Notes under the pieces: model-generated
Database searches by the model: none
What the model saw: the letters and a program-made list of their open reading frames with translations, nothing else
Told to the model about the DNA's origin: nothing
Assembly: GCA_034717495.1 (NCBI GenBank)
Contig: JAYELL010000013.1
Coordinates: 41,904-105,903, forward strand
Length of the DNA: 64,000 nucleotides
Source of the DNA: Chloroflexota bacterium
Lineage (GTDB): Bacteria; Chloroflexota; Anaerolineae; JAAEKA01
Direction: 5' to 3'
Made by a program: the position numbers and the translations under genes
Shown here: one piece after another, positions 34,476 through 42,982 of the stretch
Position numbering within the stretch: position 1 is the first letter of the stretch
Layout of the letters: each line of letters starts with the position of its first letter

Positions 34476-35318
34476 ATGGATCTTCAAGAACTCAAAAAAA
34501 CCTATGACTTCAGCGGAAAAACGGTAATCATCACCGGCGGAGGTGGCGTTCTCGGTGGTGAAATGGCATGTGCCCTGGTTGGATGCAACGCCAACGTGGC
34601 TATTCTGGACCGGGACCTGGGCCTTGCCAAGCAGGTGTTTCATCGCATCGAGATGATGGGAGATGTCAAGGGCAAAGCTGCCGTGGTTTATGCCGATGTG
34701 CTGGAAATGGGAACTCTGGTACGGGCTGTCGAGACGATTCGCCAGGAATTCGGCAACGTTCATGCCCTGATCAACGCGGCCGGTGGTAACCGCCCCGAGG
34801 CCACTACCAGCGCCGACCTGCAGTTTTTTGACTTGCCCATCAGTGCCATGCAATTCGTGTTTGAACTCAATATCCTGGGCACGATTCTGCCCAGCCAGGC
34901 CTTTGGCCGCGTCATGGCCGAACAGAACGAAGGTGTCGTCTTGAATATGTCTTCGATGAGCGCCTTCCAGCCCTTGACCCGCGTGCCAGCCTACTCTGCG
35001 GCCAAGGCGGGTATCAACAGTTTTACCCAGTGGCTTGCTGTCCACATGGCACAGGAGTATTCACCGCAAATCAGGGTGAACGCCATTGCGCCAGGTTTCT
35101 TCCTGACCCATCAGAATCGTTTTCTGCTGACCGATGAGGAGACTGGGGAACTGACCGATCGGGGGCGCACCATTATCGAACATACGCCAATGGGTCGTTT
35201 TGGTGATCCCGTCGATCTGTTGGGCACCGTACTTTGGCTTCTTTCAGACGCGTCGGCCTTTGTCACCGGTGTGGTTGTGCCCATCGACGGCGGCTATTCG
35301 GCGTTCAGTGGCGTGTAG
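34476..35318 (+). CDS. uxuB: D-mannonate oxidoreductase, SDR type (fructuronate reductase)
   Basis: 280 residues. SDR cofactor site TVIITGGGGVLGGEMA, NAAGGNRPEAT, and the catalytic SSMSAF...YSAAKAG. The APGFFLTHQNRFLLTDEETGELTDRG stretch is characteristic of the Bacillus/Thermotoga SDR form of UxuB. It reduces D-fructuronate to D-mannonate with NAD(P)H. AAGGAG lies upstream. The partner UxuA (mannonate dehydratase) is missing from the window. Confidence 0.88.
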   Translation: MDLQELKKTYDFSGKTVIITGGGGVLGGEMACALVGCNANVAILDRDLGLAKQVFHRIEMMGDVKGKAAVVYADVLEMGTLVRAVETIRQEFGNVHALINAAGGNRPEATTSADLQFFDLPISAMQFVFELNILGTILPSQAFGRVMAEQNEGVVLNMSSMSAFQPLTRVPAYSAAKAGINSFTQWLAVHMAQEYSPQIRVNAIAPGFFLTHQNRFLLTDEETGELTDRGRTIIEHTPMGRFGDPVDLLGTVLWLLSDASAFVTGVVVPIDGGYSAFSGV

Positions 35319-35352
35319 AGAGGTAGATTTTTTCATAGACTGGAGACCAATC

Positions 35353-36255
35353 ATGACAGACTATCCCGAAGCAGCTCGGCCTCTGGCGGAGCTACAGCCC
35401 AAACATAAGTTTTTCGTCGGTATCGACTCCGATGGCTGCGCGTTTGACACGATGGAAGTCAAACACAAGGAGTGTTTCATCCCCAACATCGTGAAGTATT
35501 GGGAGCTGGCAGCCGTTTCCAAATACGCCCGCGAGGCAGCCGAATTCGTGAATCTCTACTCGCGCTGGCGCGGCATCAACCGCTGGCCCGCGCTGACCAT
35601 GGTCTTTGACCTGCTGGAGCAGCGTCCGGAGGTGCTTGCCCGCAGTGCAACGATTCCGAAAGCGAGCAAGGTTCGGGCATTCATCGATCAGGATATCTAT
35701 CCCCACAGCAACGACGGTCTGGCCGCCTACATGGCGGAATACCCTGATCCGGAATTGGATCGCGCCTGGGCATGGACCACCGGGGTCAACGCCACGGTTG
35801 GTGAAATCGTCCACGGGGTGCCGCCATTTCCCTTCGTCCGGGAGAGCCTGGAAATGATGTCTGGCAGGGCAGACATGGTAGTGGTCTCGGCTACGCCGGT
35901 CGATGCCCTGTCACGCGAATGGCACGAACACGAGATCGCTCCCTACGTGCGCGTGATCGCCGGTCAGGAGATGGGGAAGAAGGCCCAACATCTGGCGCTG
36001 GCAACCGGTGGTGGCAAATACCAGCCGGGCCATGTATTGATGATCGGTGACGCTCCCGGTGATATGAAGGCTGCGAAGGCCAACGATGCCCTTTTCTACC
36101 CCATCAATCCCGGACACGAAGACGCCTCATGGCAGCGTTTCTACGAGCAAGCCTTCGATAAATTCGTGGCTGGCGAGTATGCCGGCGCTTATGAGCAGAT
36201 GCTTATCGACGAGTTTCTGGCATATTTGCCCGAAATTCCCCCGTGGAAGGGGTAA
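35353..36255 (+). CDS. HAD-superfamily hydrolase
   Basis: 300 residues from ATG 35353. HAD motif I is in FVGIDSDGCAFDTME (DxD), motif II VVVSATP, motif III Lys in MGKKAQHLAL and motif IV MIGDAPGDMKAAKAND. The long cap between motifs I and II (about residues 35-165) is rich in Trp/Tyr. It is probably a phosphatase for a sugar or aldonate phosphate in the uronate pathway (inference from position between uxuB and the LarA-like gene). Confidence 0.82.
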   Translation: MTDYPEAARPLAELQPKHKFFVGIDSDGCAFDTMEVKHKECFIPNIVKYWELAAVSKYAREAAEFVNLYSRWRGINRWPALTMVFDLLEQRPEVLARSATIPKASKVRAFIDQDIYPHSNDGLAAYMAEYPDPELDRAWAWTTGVNATVGEIVHGVPPFPFVRESLEMMSGRADMVVVSATPVDALSREWHEHEIAPYVRVIAGQEMGKKAQHLALATGGGKYQPGHVLMIGDAPGDMKAAKANDALFYPINPGHEDASWQRFYEQAFDKFVAGEYAGAYEQMLIDEFLAYLPEIPPWKG

Positions 36256-36294
36256 GATTCGCATATTCATTCACTTCCTGGATAGGAGGGCCCC

Positions 36295-37560
36295 ATGGTC
36301 ATTGGCAAAGGTTATGTAGATGGTTACCTGAGCGAAGCGGAAATCCGCGGGTTGATGGCGCAGGCACTTGACCCGATGCCTCTCGAAGGCAAAAGGATTC
36401 TGGTCATAATCCCGGATGCGACGCGCACGGCACCCATTCCCTTGTGTTTCCGTTTGCTTCACGAGTCGCTTGCCGGACGGGTGGCAGCGCTGGACTATCT
36501 GGTGGCCCTGGGCACCCACCAGGCAATGAGCCCAGAGGCGCTCAATGAACTGGTTGGCGTTACGGCGGCGGAACGAGCCACGACTTACCCAGGCGTGCAG
36601 CTTTTTAATCACCGTTGGGATCTGGAGGGCACCTTGATCTCTATCGGTATGATCGGGGCAGACCAGATTGACGATCTCACGAGCGGTCTCTTTGCCCAGG
36701 ACTTGCCCGTGACTGTCAACCGCCTCATTTTCGACTATGACCAGTTGATCGTTTGCGGGCCGACCTTTCCCCATGAAGTGGTTGGGTTTTCCGGGGGAAA
36801 CAAATACTTCTTCCCTGGCATCTCCGGTCCGGAGGTGATCAACTTCACCCATTGGGTAGGTGCAATGATCACCAGCTATGAGGTGATTGGCACTAAAATG
36901 ACCCCGGTCAGGGCGATAATCGACCAGGCTGCGTCTATGATCGATTTGCCCAAAATTTGTTTCAGCATGGTGGTCAAGGGAGATAGCCTGGCCGGGCTTT
37001 ACATAGGCGCCCCGGAGCAAGCCTACAGTGCTGCTGCTGACCTGTCCAATGACCTGCACGTTGTCTGGGTGGATAAACCCTTTCAACGGGTACTGTCGGT
37101 GATGCCGAGAATGTACGACGACATCTGGACGGCAGCCAAAGGCATGTATAAGATGGAACCAGCCGTCGCCGACGGTGGTGAAGTGATCATCTACGCGCCC
37201 CACATCGATGAAATCAGCTACTCCCATGGTGCGGTCATCGATGAAGTGGGCTATCATGTGCGTGATTACTTCGCGAAACAGTGGGATCGCTTCAAGGACT
37301 ATCCCTGGGGCGTTCTGGCTCATTCCACCCACCTGCGAGGAATCGGGACTTACGATGTCGAGAGTGGGGTAGAAAGGCCACGGATCCAGGTAACTTTGGC
37401 TACCTCTATCCCGCGCGAACGCTGTGAGGCGGTCAATCTTGGCTACATGGATCCCGACTTGATCGATCTTGAGGAGTGGAAGAATCGAGAAGATGAAGGC
37501 ATGTTGCTGGTACCGAAAGCCGGAGAAATGTTATATCGAGTAAAACCGGAGGTTGGTTAA
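36295..37560 (+). CDS. LarA-like nickel-pincer racemase/epimerase (DUF2088)
   Basis: 421 residues. LarA hallmarks are present: PDATRTAP (Asp41, Arg44), GTHQAMSPEAL (His75), PHEVVGFSGGNKYFFPG (His160, and Lys170 that would carry the nickel-pincer cofactor) and FTHWVGA (His186). LarA homologues racemise or epimerise 2-hydroxy acids, including aldonates such as gluconate/mannonate. The cofactor genes larB, larC and larE are not in the window. GGAGG precedes ATG. Immediately downstream of uxuB-HAD, a D-mannonate/D-gluconate C2-epimerase is the best guess (inference). Confidence 0.85.
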   Translation: MVIGKGYVDGYLSEAEIRGLMAQALDPMPLEGKRILVIIPDATRTAPIPLCFRLLHESLAGRVAALDYLVALGTHQAMSPEALNELVGVTAAERATTYPGVQLFNHRWDLEGTLISIGMIGADQIDDLTSGLFAQDLPVTVNRLIFDYDQLIVCGPTFPHEVVGFSGGNKYFFPGISGPEVINFTHWVGAMITSYEVIGTKMTPVRAIIDQAASMIDLPKICFSMVVKGDSLAGLYIGAPEQAYSAAADLSNDLHVVWVDKPFQRVLSVMPRMYDDIWTAAKGMYKMEPAVADGGEVIIYAPHIDEISYSHGAVIDEVGYHVRDYFAKQWDRFKDYPWGVLAHSTHLRGIGTYDVESGVERPRIQVTLATSIPRERCEAVNLGYMDPDLIDLEEWKNREDEGMLLVPKAGEMLYRVKPEVG

Positions 37561-37583
37561 TTGACAGGGTGAGGTGTTGCAGA

Positions 37584-37973
37584 TCACGCTTCCATCGAGC
37601 CCAGATCGACAAAGTGGGAGAAATCCCGATCAGCGTGGAGCAGCGGCACTCGATTCTCGATGCACCAGGTAGCGATCAGGCAGTCGATGGTCTTGCGTAC
37701 GGTGATGCCCCGGCGGCGTAGTTGCCGGTGGTTGGCAGCGCTCTGGCGGGCGATTGCCTCTCCGACAAGTGGTGCGACGGAAAGGGTTCGTAGAACGGAT
37801 TCGACCTGGAATCTCTCCGACTCACGGATGCCTTGCAGCAGTTCAGCCAGGATCAGGTCACCGATGAGAAGTTCCCGGTCTTCGGCGATCAACTGCTTTA
37901 GTCGTTGAGTTGAGGGTGTTTGGTGGCCGCGAAAAAAGGCGATCATGACCGAGCTATCAATCAGCGTCGACAT
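37584..37973 (-). CDS. VapC-family PIN toxin
   Basis: 129 residues from ATG 37973. PIN residues Asp6 (TLIDSSVMIAFF), Glu44 (LAELLQGIRE), Asp97 (KTIDCLIATWCIE) and Asp115 (LLHADRDFSHF). Mg-dependent RNase toxin of the type that cleaves tRNA or rRNA. It overlaps its antitoxin by 17 nt. The frame is open further upstream but that part overlaps vapB. Confidence 0.93.
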   Translation of the reverse strand: MSTLIDSSVMIAFFRGHQTPSTQRLKQLIAEDRELLIGDLILAELLQGIRESERFQVESVLRTLSVAPLVGEAIARQSAANHRQLRRRGITVRKTIDCLIATWCIENRVPLLHADRDFSHFVDLGSMEA

Positions 37974-38199
37974 CGTAGTCAACCTTGTCATCGTCATCGG
38001 CGATGAACCGCGATGTCCGCATCTCGTCCAGATCACCTTCCCAGTGGACAGCACCCTCCAGGGTCAAGAGTTCTCTCTGGCGTTTGATGCGCACCAGGGT
38101 TCGTAACGCCTCGTCAATAACCTGCCGCTTGGTCTTGATACCGGTTAAGCGCATGGCTTCGGCCACCAATTCATCGTCTAAAACAACGTTGGTTCGCAT
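37957..38199 (-). CDS. VapB-family antitoxin (ribbon-helix-helix)
   Basis: 80 residues from ATG 38199. MRTNVVLDDELVAEAMRLTG followed by KTKRQVIDEALRTLVRI is the VapB RHH DNA-binding and dimer domain; the acidic tail (DDDDKVDYDVDAD) probably blocks the toxin active site. TTGGAGG precedes ATG. Transcribed from the promoter at 38234-38262. Confidence 0.92.
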   Translation of the reverse strand: MRTNVVLDDELVAEAMRLTGIKTKRQVIDEALRTLVRIKRQRELLTLEGAVHWEGDLDEMRTSRFIADDDDKVDYDVDAD

Positions 38200-38227
38200 A
38201 TGGACCTCCAAGGAGTGTGTATAACCG

Positions 38228-38262
38228 TGTGTGATTACACACATCCATCTATCATTTGTCAA
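38228..38262 (-). promoter_or_regulatory. vapBC promoter with inverted-repeat operator
   Basis: Minus-strand TTGACA (38257-38262), 17-bp spacer, TGTAAT (38234-38239). An inverted repeat TGTGTG-ATTA-CACACA (38228-38243) covers the -10, so binding of VapBC would block RNA polymerase. Confidence 0.72.
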
Positions 38263-38282
38263 CAGACTAGGAGAAACAGACA

Positions 38283-39752
38283 ATGACAACCGCAAAAGCA
38301 GACTTTGGCCTTATTGGCCTGGCAGTGATGGGCCAGAACCTGGTCCTGAACATGGACGACCATGGTTACACCGTGGCGGTTTTTAACCGAACGGTTTCCA
38401 AGGTGGACGACTTCATCGACGGCAACGCCAAGGGAAGCAAAGTTATCGGTACCCACTCCATCGAAGAGCTGGTTAGTGTTCTGAAACGGCCTCGCCGGGT
38501 GATGCTGTTAGTGAAGGCCGGTCCTGCGGTGGATGCGTTCATCGAAAAGTTGATTCCCCACCTGGAGCAGGGTGATATCATCATCGATGGCGGTAATTCC
38601 AACTACAACGATACGATCCGCCGCGCCGAGTATGTCGAATCAAAGGGCTTACGATACATCGGCACCGGTGTTTCCGGCGGGGAAGAAGGTGCTCGTTTTG
38701 GGCCATCGATCATGCCGGGGGGAACGCCCGAAGCATGGCAATATGTCAAGAATATCTTCCAGGATGTATCGGCCAAAGTACCCGAGGGTGATCCCAATGG
38801 CACACCCTGCTGCGATTGGGTCGGTGAAGGTGGCGCCGGTCACTTCGTGAAGATGGTTCACAATGGGATCGAGTACGGTGACATGCAGATTATCTCTGAA
38901 GCCTATCAACTGATGAAGGAAGGCCTGGAGATGAGCAACGAGGAGATGCATAAGGTCTTTGCCGAATGGAATGAGGGCAAGCTGGACTCCTATCTGATCG
39001 AGATCACGCGCGATATTCTTGGCTACAATGACGAGGATGGAAAGGCCGTCATCGATTTGATTCTGGACACGGCAGGCCAGAAGGGTACCGGCAAGTGGAC
39101 CGTCATGTCTTCGCTGGAAATGGGTGTTCCCTTGACCCTGATCGGCGAGGCGGTTTTCGCTCGTTTCCTGTCAGCCCTGCTGGATGAACGCAAAGCTGCA
39201 TCGGAAGTGTTAACCGGGCCGGAGCCCGTCTTTGATGGCGACAAGGACGCCTTCATCCTGGACCTGCAGGAAGCGGTCTATGCTTCCAAGATTATCTCGT
39301 ATACCCAGGGGTACATGCTGATGAGGGCCGCTGCTGCCGAGTATGGTTGGCACTTAAACTACGGCGGCATCGCCATGATGTGGCGCGGCGGCTGTATCAT
39401 TCGTTCTGCCTTCCTGGGGAAGATCAAGGATGCCTTCGACAACGATCCAGAGCTGCAAAACCTGCTGCTTGATTCCTACTTCGAGGACCAGGTGGCGGCA
39501 GCTCAGGACGCGTGGCGTCGGGTTATTGCCAAGGCCATAGCAATGGGTGTACCGGTACCAGCCATGTCCAGCGCGCTGGCATTCTACGATGGATACCGCC
39601 GCAGGCGTGGATCCGCCAACATGATCCAGGCCCAGCGTGATTACTTTGGTGCCCACACCTATGAGCGCGTCGATAAGCCAAGAGGGGAATTCTATCACAC
39701 GAACTGGACCGGAACAGGTGGTGATGTGACGGCCAGCACATATATGGCATAG
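38283..39752 (+). CDS. gnd: 6-phosphogluconate dehydrogenase (decarboxylating)
   Basis: 489 residues, the length of the long dimeric form. N-terminal FGLIGLAVMGQNLVLNMDDHGY (GxAxMGxN), GNSNYNDTIRR, GTGVSGGEEGARFGPSIMPGG, HFVKMVHNGIEYGDMQ and the C-terminal NMIQAQRDYFGAHTYER identify Gnd. It oxidises 6-phosphogluconate to ribulose-5-P and CO2. It starts 20 nt from the vapBC promoter and is followed 11 nt later by phosphofructokinase, forming an operon. It is the only oxidative pentose-phosphate gene here, which matters for the proposed gluconate shunt. Confidence 0.95.
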   Translation: MTTAKADFGLIGLAVMGQNLVLNMDDHGYTVAVFNRTVSKVDDFIDGNAKGSKVIGTHSIEELVSVLKRPRRVMLLVKAGPAVDAFIEKLIPHLEQGDIIIDGGNSNYNDTIRRAEYVESKGLRYIGTGVSGGEEGARFGPSIMPGGTPEAWQYVKNIFQDVSAKVPEGDPNGTPCCDWVGEGGAGHFVKMVHNGIEYGDMQIISEAYQLMKEGLEMSNEEMHKVFAEWNEGKLDSYLIEITRDILGYNDEDGKAVIDLILDTAGQKGTGKWTVMSSLEMGVPLTLIGEAVFARFLSALLDERKAASEVLTGPEPVFDGDKDAFILDLQEAVYASKIISYTQGYMLMRAAAAEYGWHLNYGGIAMMWRGGCIIRSAFLGKIKDAFDNDPELQNLLLDSYFEDQVAAAQDAWRRVIAKAIAMGVPVPAMSSALAFYDGYRRRRGSANMIQAQRDYFGAHTYERVDKPRGEFYHTNWTGTGGDVTASTYMA

Positions 39753-39763
39753 GAGTATCAAAA

Positions 39764-41047
39764 ATGCCAAAAAACGTAGTAGTTGCCCAATCTGGTGGAC
39801 CCACGCCGGTCATCAATAGCTCACTGCGCGGTGTGGTGGACATGTGCCGGGCCATGCCGGACAGCTTCGGAACAGTATATGCAGGTTTCCATGGTATCGA
39901 GGGCGTCTTGAAGGAGGAATTGCTGGATCTGTCAGCTCAGTCGCCCGAAGAGATCGCTCTGCTGGGCACCACACCAGCTGCGGGCGCCATTGGTACCTGC
40001 CGTTACAAGCTCAAGGCCCAGCAGGAAGAGGATTTCGAGCGCGTTATCGAGGTGCTTAAGGCGCATAACGTGGGCTTTTTCTTCTACAACGGCGGCAACG
40101 ATAGCATGGATACCGCATACAAGATATCTCAGATAGCACGCGAGCAGGGGTTGGAATTGATTTCCACCGGTGTGCCAAAAACCATCGACAACGATGTGGG
40201 CGATAGCGAGTTCAAACTGATAGATCACACGCCCGGGTACGGCAGTGTTGCTCGTTATTGGGCGCTGACAGTGCAGAATGCCAACGAGGAGAACGCCGGT
40301 TCCTGTCCATCCGATCCTGTGTTGGTCATGCAGGCAATGGGCAGGAAGATCGGCTACATCCCCGCGGCGGCCCGGTTGGCCGACCCGGACCGCGAGCTGC
40401 CACTTCAGATCTACATGCGGGAGTCGGGTCTGACCCTGGAACAGATGGCTGATCTGGTGAACGAGCAGCTGAAACGCAGTCGTCGCTGTATCGTAGTGGT
40501 CAGCGAGGGCTTCGATGTGGGCGAACTGGCGGCACGCAGGGACAGCTTCGGCCATGTTCAATTCTCGGCCAGTGGTACCACGGTCGAGCAGGTGGTGGTT
40601 AACTATCTCAACGATGCGGGACTGGCTGCTACCGGTTCGGCCCGCGGCAATGTTCCCGGTACCGATCAGCGGAACAACATGATCTATGCTTCTACGGTGG
40701 ATCTGGAGGAGGCCTACAAGCTGGGCCAGAAGGCGGTGGAAATAGCTGTTACCGATGGCAACGGCTACATGAGCACGATCCTGCGCCAGCCTGGCGCCCT
40801 CTACAATGTCAAGTATGATAAGGTACCGCTGGAGCTGGTGGCTAACTCCGAGCGCACCTTCCCATCCGGGTGGATCAGCGAGAGTCGCGTCGATGTCACC
40901 GACGAGTTCATTGCTTATGCCCAACCGCTGATCGGAGAAAGCTGGCCCAGCATACCGCTGGTGAATGGCCTTCAGCGCTTCGCCCGTTTGAAACCCATCT
41001 TTGCGGAACCCAAGCTGGCACCGTACACACCGCAGACTTATCGCTGA
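39764..41047 (+). CDS. pfp: Phosphofructokinase, PPi-dependent type
   Basis: 427 residues. QSGGPTPVINSS N-terminus, NGGNDSMDTA and TGVPKTIDND. Asp113 follows the variable residue in GGND (ATP-PFK has Gly there) and Lys139 precedes T-I-D-N-D (ATP-PFK has Gly). Both are the known markers of pyrophosphate as phosphoryl donor, so the reaction should be reversible fructose-6-P + PPi to fructose-1,6-bisP + Pi. The first residue of the GGxD site is Asn rather than Asp. Co-transcribed with gnd. Confidence 0.88.
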   Translation: MPKNVVVAQSGGPTPVINSSLRGVVDMCRAMPDSFGTVYAGFHGIEGVLKEELLDLSAQSPEEIALLGTTPAAGAIGTCRYKLKAQQEEDFERVIEVLKAHNVGFFFYNGGNDSMDTAYKISQIAREQGLELISTGVPKTIDNDVGDSEFKLIDHTPGYGSVARYWALTVQNANEENAGSCPSDPVLVMQAMGRKIGYIPAAARLADPDRELPLQIYMRESGLTLEQMADLVNEQLKRSRRCIVVVSEGFDVGELAARRDSFGHVQFSASGTTVEQVVVNYLNDAGLAATGSARGNVPGTDQRNNMIYASTVDLEEAYKLGQKAVEIAVTDGNGYMSTILRQPGALYNVKYDKVPLELVANSERTFPSGWISESRVDVTDEFIAYAQPLIGESWPSIPLVNGLQRFARLKPIFAEPKLAPYTPQTYR

Positions 41048-41094
41048 GTCGTGATAAGCTGCAGAAAATCGTCTATCGACAGAAGGAGCGACAC

Positions 41095-41277
41095 ATGATT
41101 AACAGCAAAGGTCACCCTGATCGCCATAACGAAGAAGTGCCTGCCGGCAAGGTCGTGGCTTTATGCCGCTGCTGGCAGTCCAACAAGTTTCCCTATTGCG
41201 ACGGGACCCATAGAGAGGTAAACGCCGCGAATAACGATAATGTTGGCCCGGCCATCATCAAAGCAGTCGCGGAATAG
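41095..41277 (+). CDS. CDGSH-type iron-sulfur protein
   Basis: 60 residues. The signature CRCWQSNKFPYCDGTH gives Cys24, Cys26, Cys35 and His39 as ligands of a [2Fe-2S] cluster of the mitoNEET class. AAGGAG lies eight bases before ATG. It is a single-domain soluble form with no membrane segment. Function in bacteria is poorly known; electron or iron-sulfur transfer is likely. Last gene of the gnd-pfp operon, followed by a hairpin. Confidence 0.9.
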   Translation: MINSKGHPDRHNEEVPAGKVVALCRCWQSNKFPYCDGTHREVNAANNDNVGPAIIKAVAE

Positions 41278-41318
41278 GGTAGAGTCGCTGTGTAGACACA
41301 ACCTGGCGGGAATGAGCC

Positions 41319-41349
41319 AAGAGGCATGAGCGTAATGCCCATGCCTCTT
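41319..41349. terminator. Hairpin between convergent genes
   Basis: AAGAGGCATG (41319-41328) and CATGCCTCTT (41340-41349) form a perfect 10-bp stem with an 11-nt loop; outer GGCGGGAA/TTCCTGCC can extend it. No strong T-run follows on either side, so termination efficiency is uncertain, but the place between two convergent genes fits. Confidence 0.55.
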
Positions 41350-41369
41350 CTTCCTGCCGCGAACCGGGA

Positions 41370-42137
41370 TTACTCAGCTCGCCTGGTCACGTGGTGCATG
41401 ATATCCAGTACCCCGCGCGTGAACGGCCAGGGTGAGACGTAGTCCACCATTTCCAGTACGGGATCTGCCGCGTTTGCCGGGGCAGCCGCCACTGCGGCCA
41501 ACTCCAGAAAACAGATGTCGGAGGGGGAATCTCCTATACCTGCTACTTGATCGAGGCTTCCGTTCCAGCCCTCGTTTCGCAGTTCGCTCAGTAACCAGAG
41601 CAATCCCGTTCCCTTGTCCACTGCCAGGGGCGTGACATCCACTGAACTTGCTGTATGCCCGACTTTGAGGGGCAGCCCGGCTTCGCAAACCTGGGAAGCC
41701 ACGTATTCAGCAAAAACTGGCACCGTCACATCGTTTGGCGGGAAGAAGGTAACCAGGGCTTCCTTGCCACATTGCCGGCCAGCACCGGTTTCCTGGACGA
41801 TTCGTTCAGCCAGATTGTGCCATTGCTGTCGCTGCGGTTCTTCAAGACGGGCTGCAGGATGATAGACACATTCCCGACCTAACTCTCTTTGTGGAAAATA
41901 CAGACCGCAGCCATGTTCGAAAATGGCTGGAAGCTGTCCGTCGATCATCTTTAGCATGGCTTCGACATAGGGATAGGGACGGCCGCTACAGATTGTCGCC
42001 TGGGGAATGGTGTTTGTCGGTGATGCCTTACGGTTCAACTCGCGGATGGCAGCCAGTGCCTTGAAGTCGTAAGGAGCTTTCTCACCTTCGATCAGACAGC
42101 CGTCGATGTCGATGACTATGAGTTTGATGGGGATCAT
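41370..42137 (-). CDS. HAD-superfamily hydrolase, Cof/phosphoglycolate-phosphatase-like
   Basis: 255 residues from ATG 42137 (a TTG at 42161 is less likely). Motif I LIVIDIDGCLIEGEKAPYDF, motif II ATICSGRPYPYVEAM, motif III Lys in VDKGTGLLWLLSEL and motif IV AGIGDSPSDICFLELA define a type IIB HAD phosphatase. It is similar to sucrose-phosphate or sugar-phosphate phosphatases; the substrate is unknown. Transcribed toward the gnd operon. Confidence 0.85.
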   Translation of the reverse strand: MIPIKLIVIDIDGCLIEGEKAPYDFKALAAIRELNRKASPTNTIPQATICSGRPYPYVEAMLKMIDGQLPAIFEHGCGLYFPQRELGRECVYHPAARLEEPQRQQWHNLAERIVQETGAGRQCGKEALVTFFPPNDVTVPVFAEYVASQVCEAGLPLKVGHTASSVDVTPLAVDKGTGLLWLLSELRNEGWNGSLDQVAGIGDSPSDICFLELAAVAAAPANAADPVLEMVDYVSPWPFTRGVLDIMHHVTRRAE

Positions 42138-42356
42138 GCGGGGCCAACTCTCTTCTGGCAATCACGAAAATGAAACATGTTGCACGGAACACGTCATGGA
42201 TAGCGCCCGTGTACAAAGCGCAAGGCGGCTTCCGTCAGGAGGGCTGCACCGATGGATTATACAGGCAAGGACACCTTAGCGCCAGGCTCATCGACGAATC
42301 CTCTTGTGTCGAACGGTCCTTCCGTGCGAGGGAATCGCCAACGGACAGGATTTCCG

Positions 42357-42362
42357 TATAAT
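42357..42362 (+). promoter_or_regulatory. Candidate -10 box upstream of dcd
   Basis: A perfect TATAAT lies 46 nt before the dcd GTG; no convincing -35 hexamer is 17 bp upstream. A start near 42369 would exclude the longer in-frame starts at 42304 and 42361. Confidence 0.4.
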
Positions 42363-42408
42363 GGCAACAACCGGCCTTAACCAACCCTGTCTCGGGAGAA
42401 GCAAACTC

Positions 42409-42966
42409 GTGTCAATCAAACCTGATCACTGGATCCGAAAAATGGCCATGGAAGAGGGCATGATCGAACCGTTCATCGATCACCAGGTGCGCGATGACGT
42501 CGTTTCCTATGGCTTGAGCAGCTTCGGCTATGACATCCGGGTTGCTTCCGAGTTTCGCATTTTTACCTCCGGTCTGGGCGACCTGACCGTAGTCGACCCC
42601 AAACATTTCGACGCGCGATCTATGGTGGAATTCGAGGGGGATGTATGTGTCGTGCCGCCCAACTCCTTCGCACTGGCCAGAACCATCGAGTATTTTCGCA
42701 TCCCTCGCAACGTGCTCACGATCTGTCTTGGGAAAAGCACCTATGCGCGCTGTGGAATTATTGTCAATGTGACTCCCTTCGAGCCGGAGTGGCAAGGGTT
42801 TGCTACTTTGGAGATATCCAACACCACCCCCTTGCCTGCCCGGGTCTATGCCAACGAGGGTATCGCCCAGGTATTGTTCTTCGAAGGGGACGAGCCGCTC
42901 CAGTCCTATGCCGACAAAAAGGGAAAGTACCAGGGACAGGTGGGCATTACGCTACCGAAGCTGTAG
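42409..42966 (+). CDS. dcd: dCTP deaminase
   Basis: 185 residues from GTG 42409 with GGGAG (42394-42398) upstream. The alignment starts at [21 protein letters not shown], the usual N-terminus. Family motifs [52 protein letters not shown] (with the catalytic Glu) and [15 protein letters not shown]. Converts dCTP to dUTP for thymidylate synthesis. 16 nt separates it from metG. Confidence 0.93.
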   Translation: MSIKPDHWIRKMAMEEGMIEPFIDHQVRDDVVSYGLSSFGYDIRVASEFRIFTSGLGDLTVVDPKHFDARSMVEFEGDVCVVPPNSFALARTIEYFRIPRNVLTICLGKSTYARCGIIVNVTPFEPEWQGFATLEISNTTPLPARVYANEGIAQVLFFEGDEPLQSYADKKGKYQGQVGITLPKL

Positions 42967-42982
42967 AAAAGGAGGAACGACC

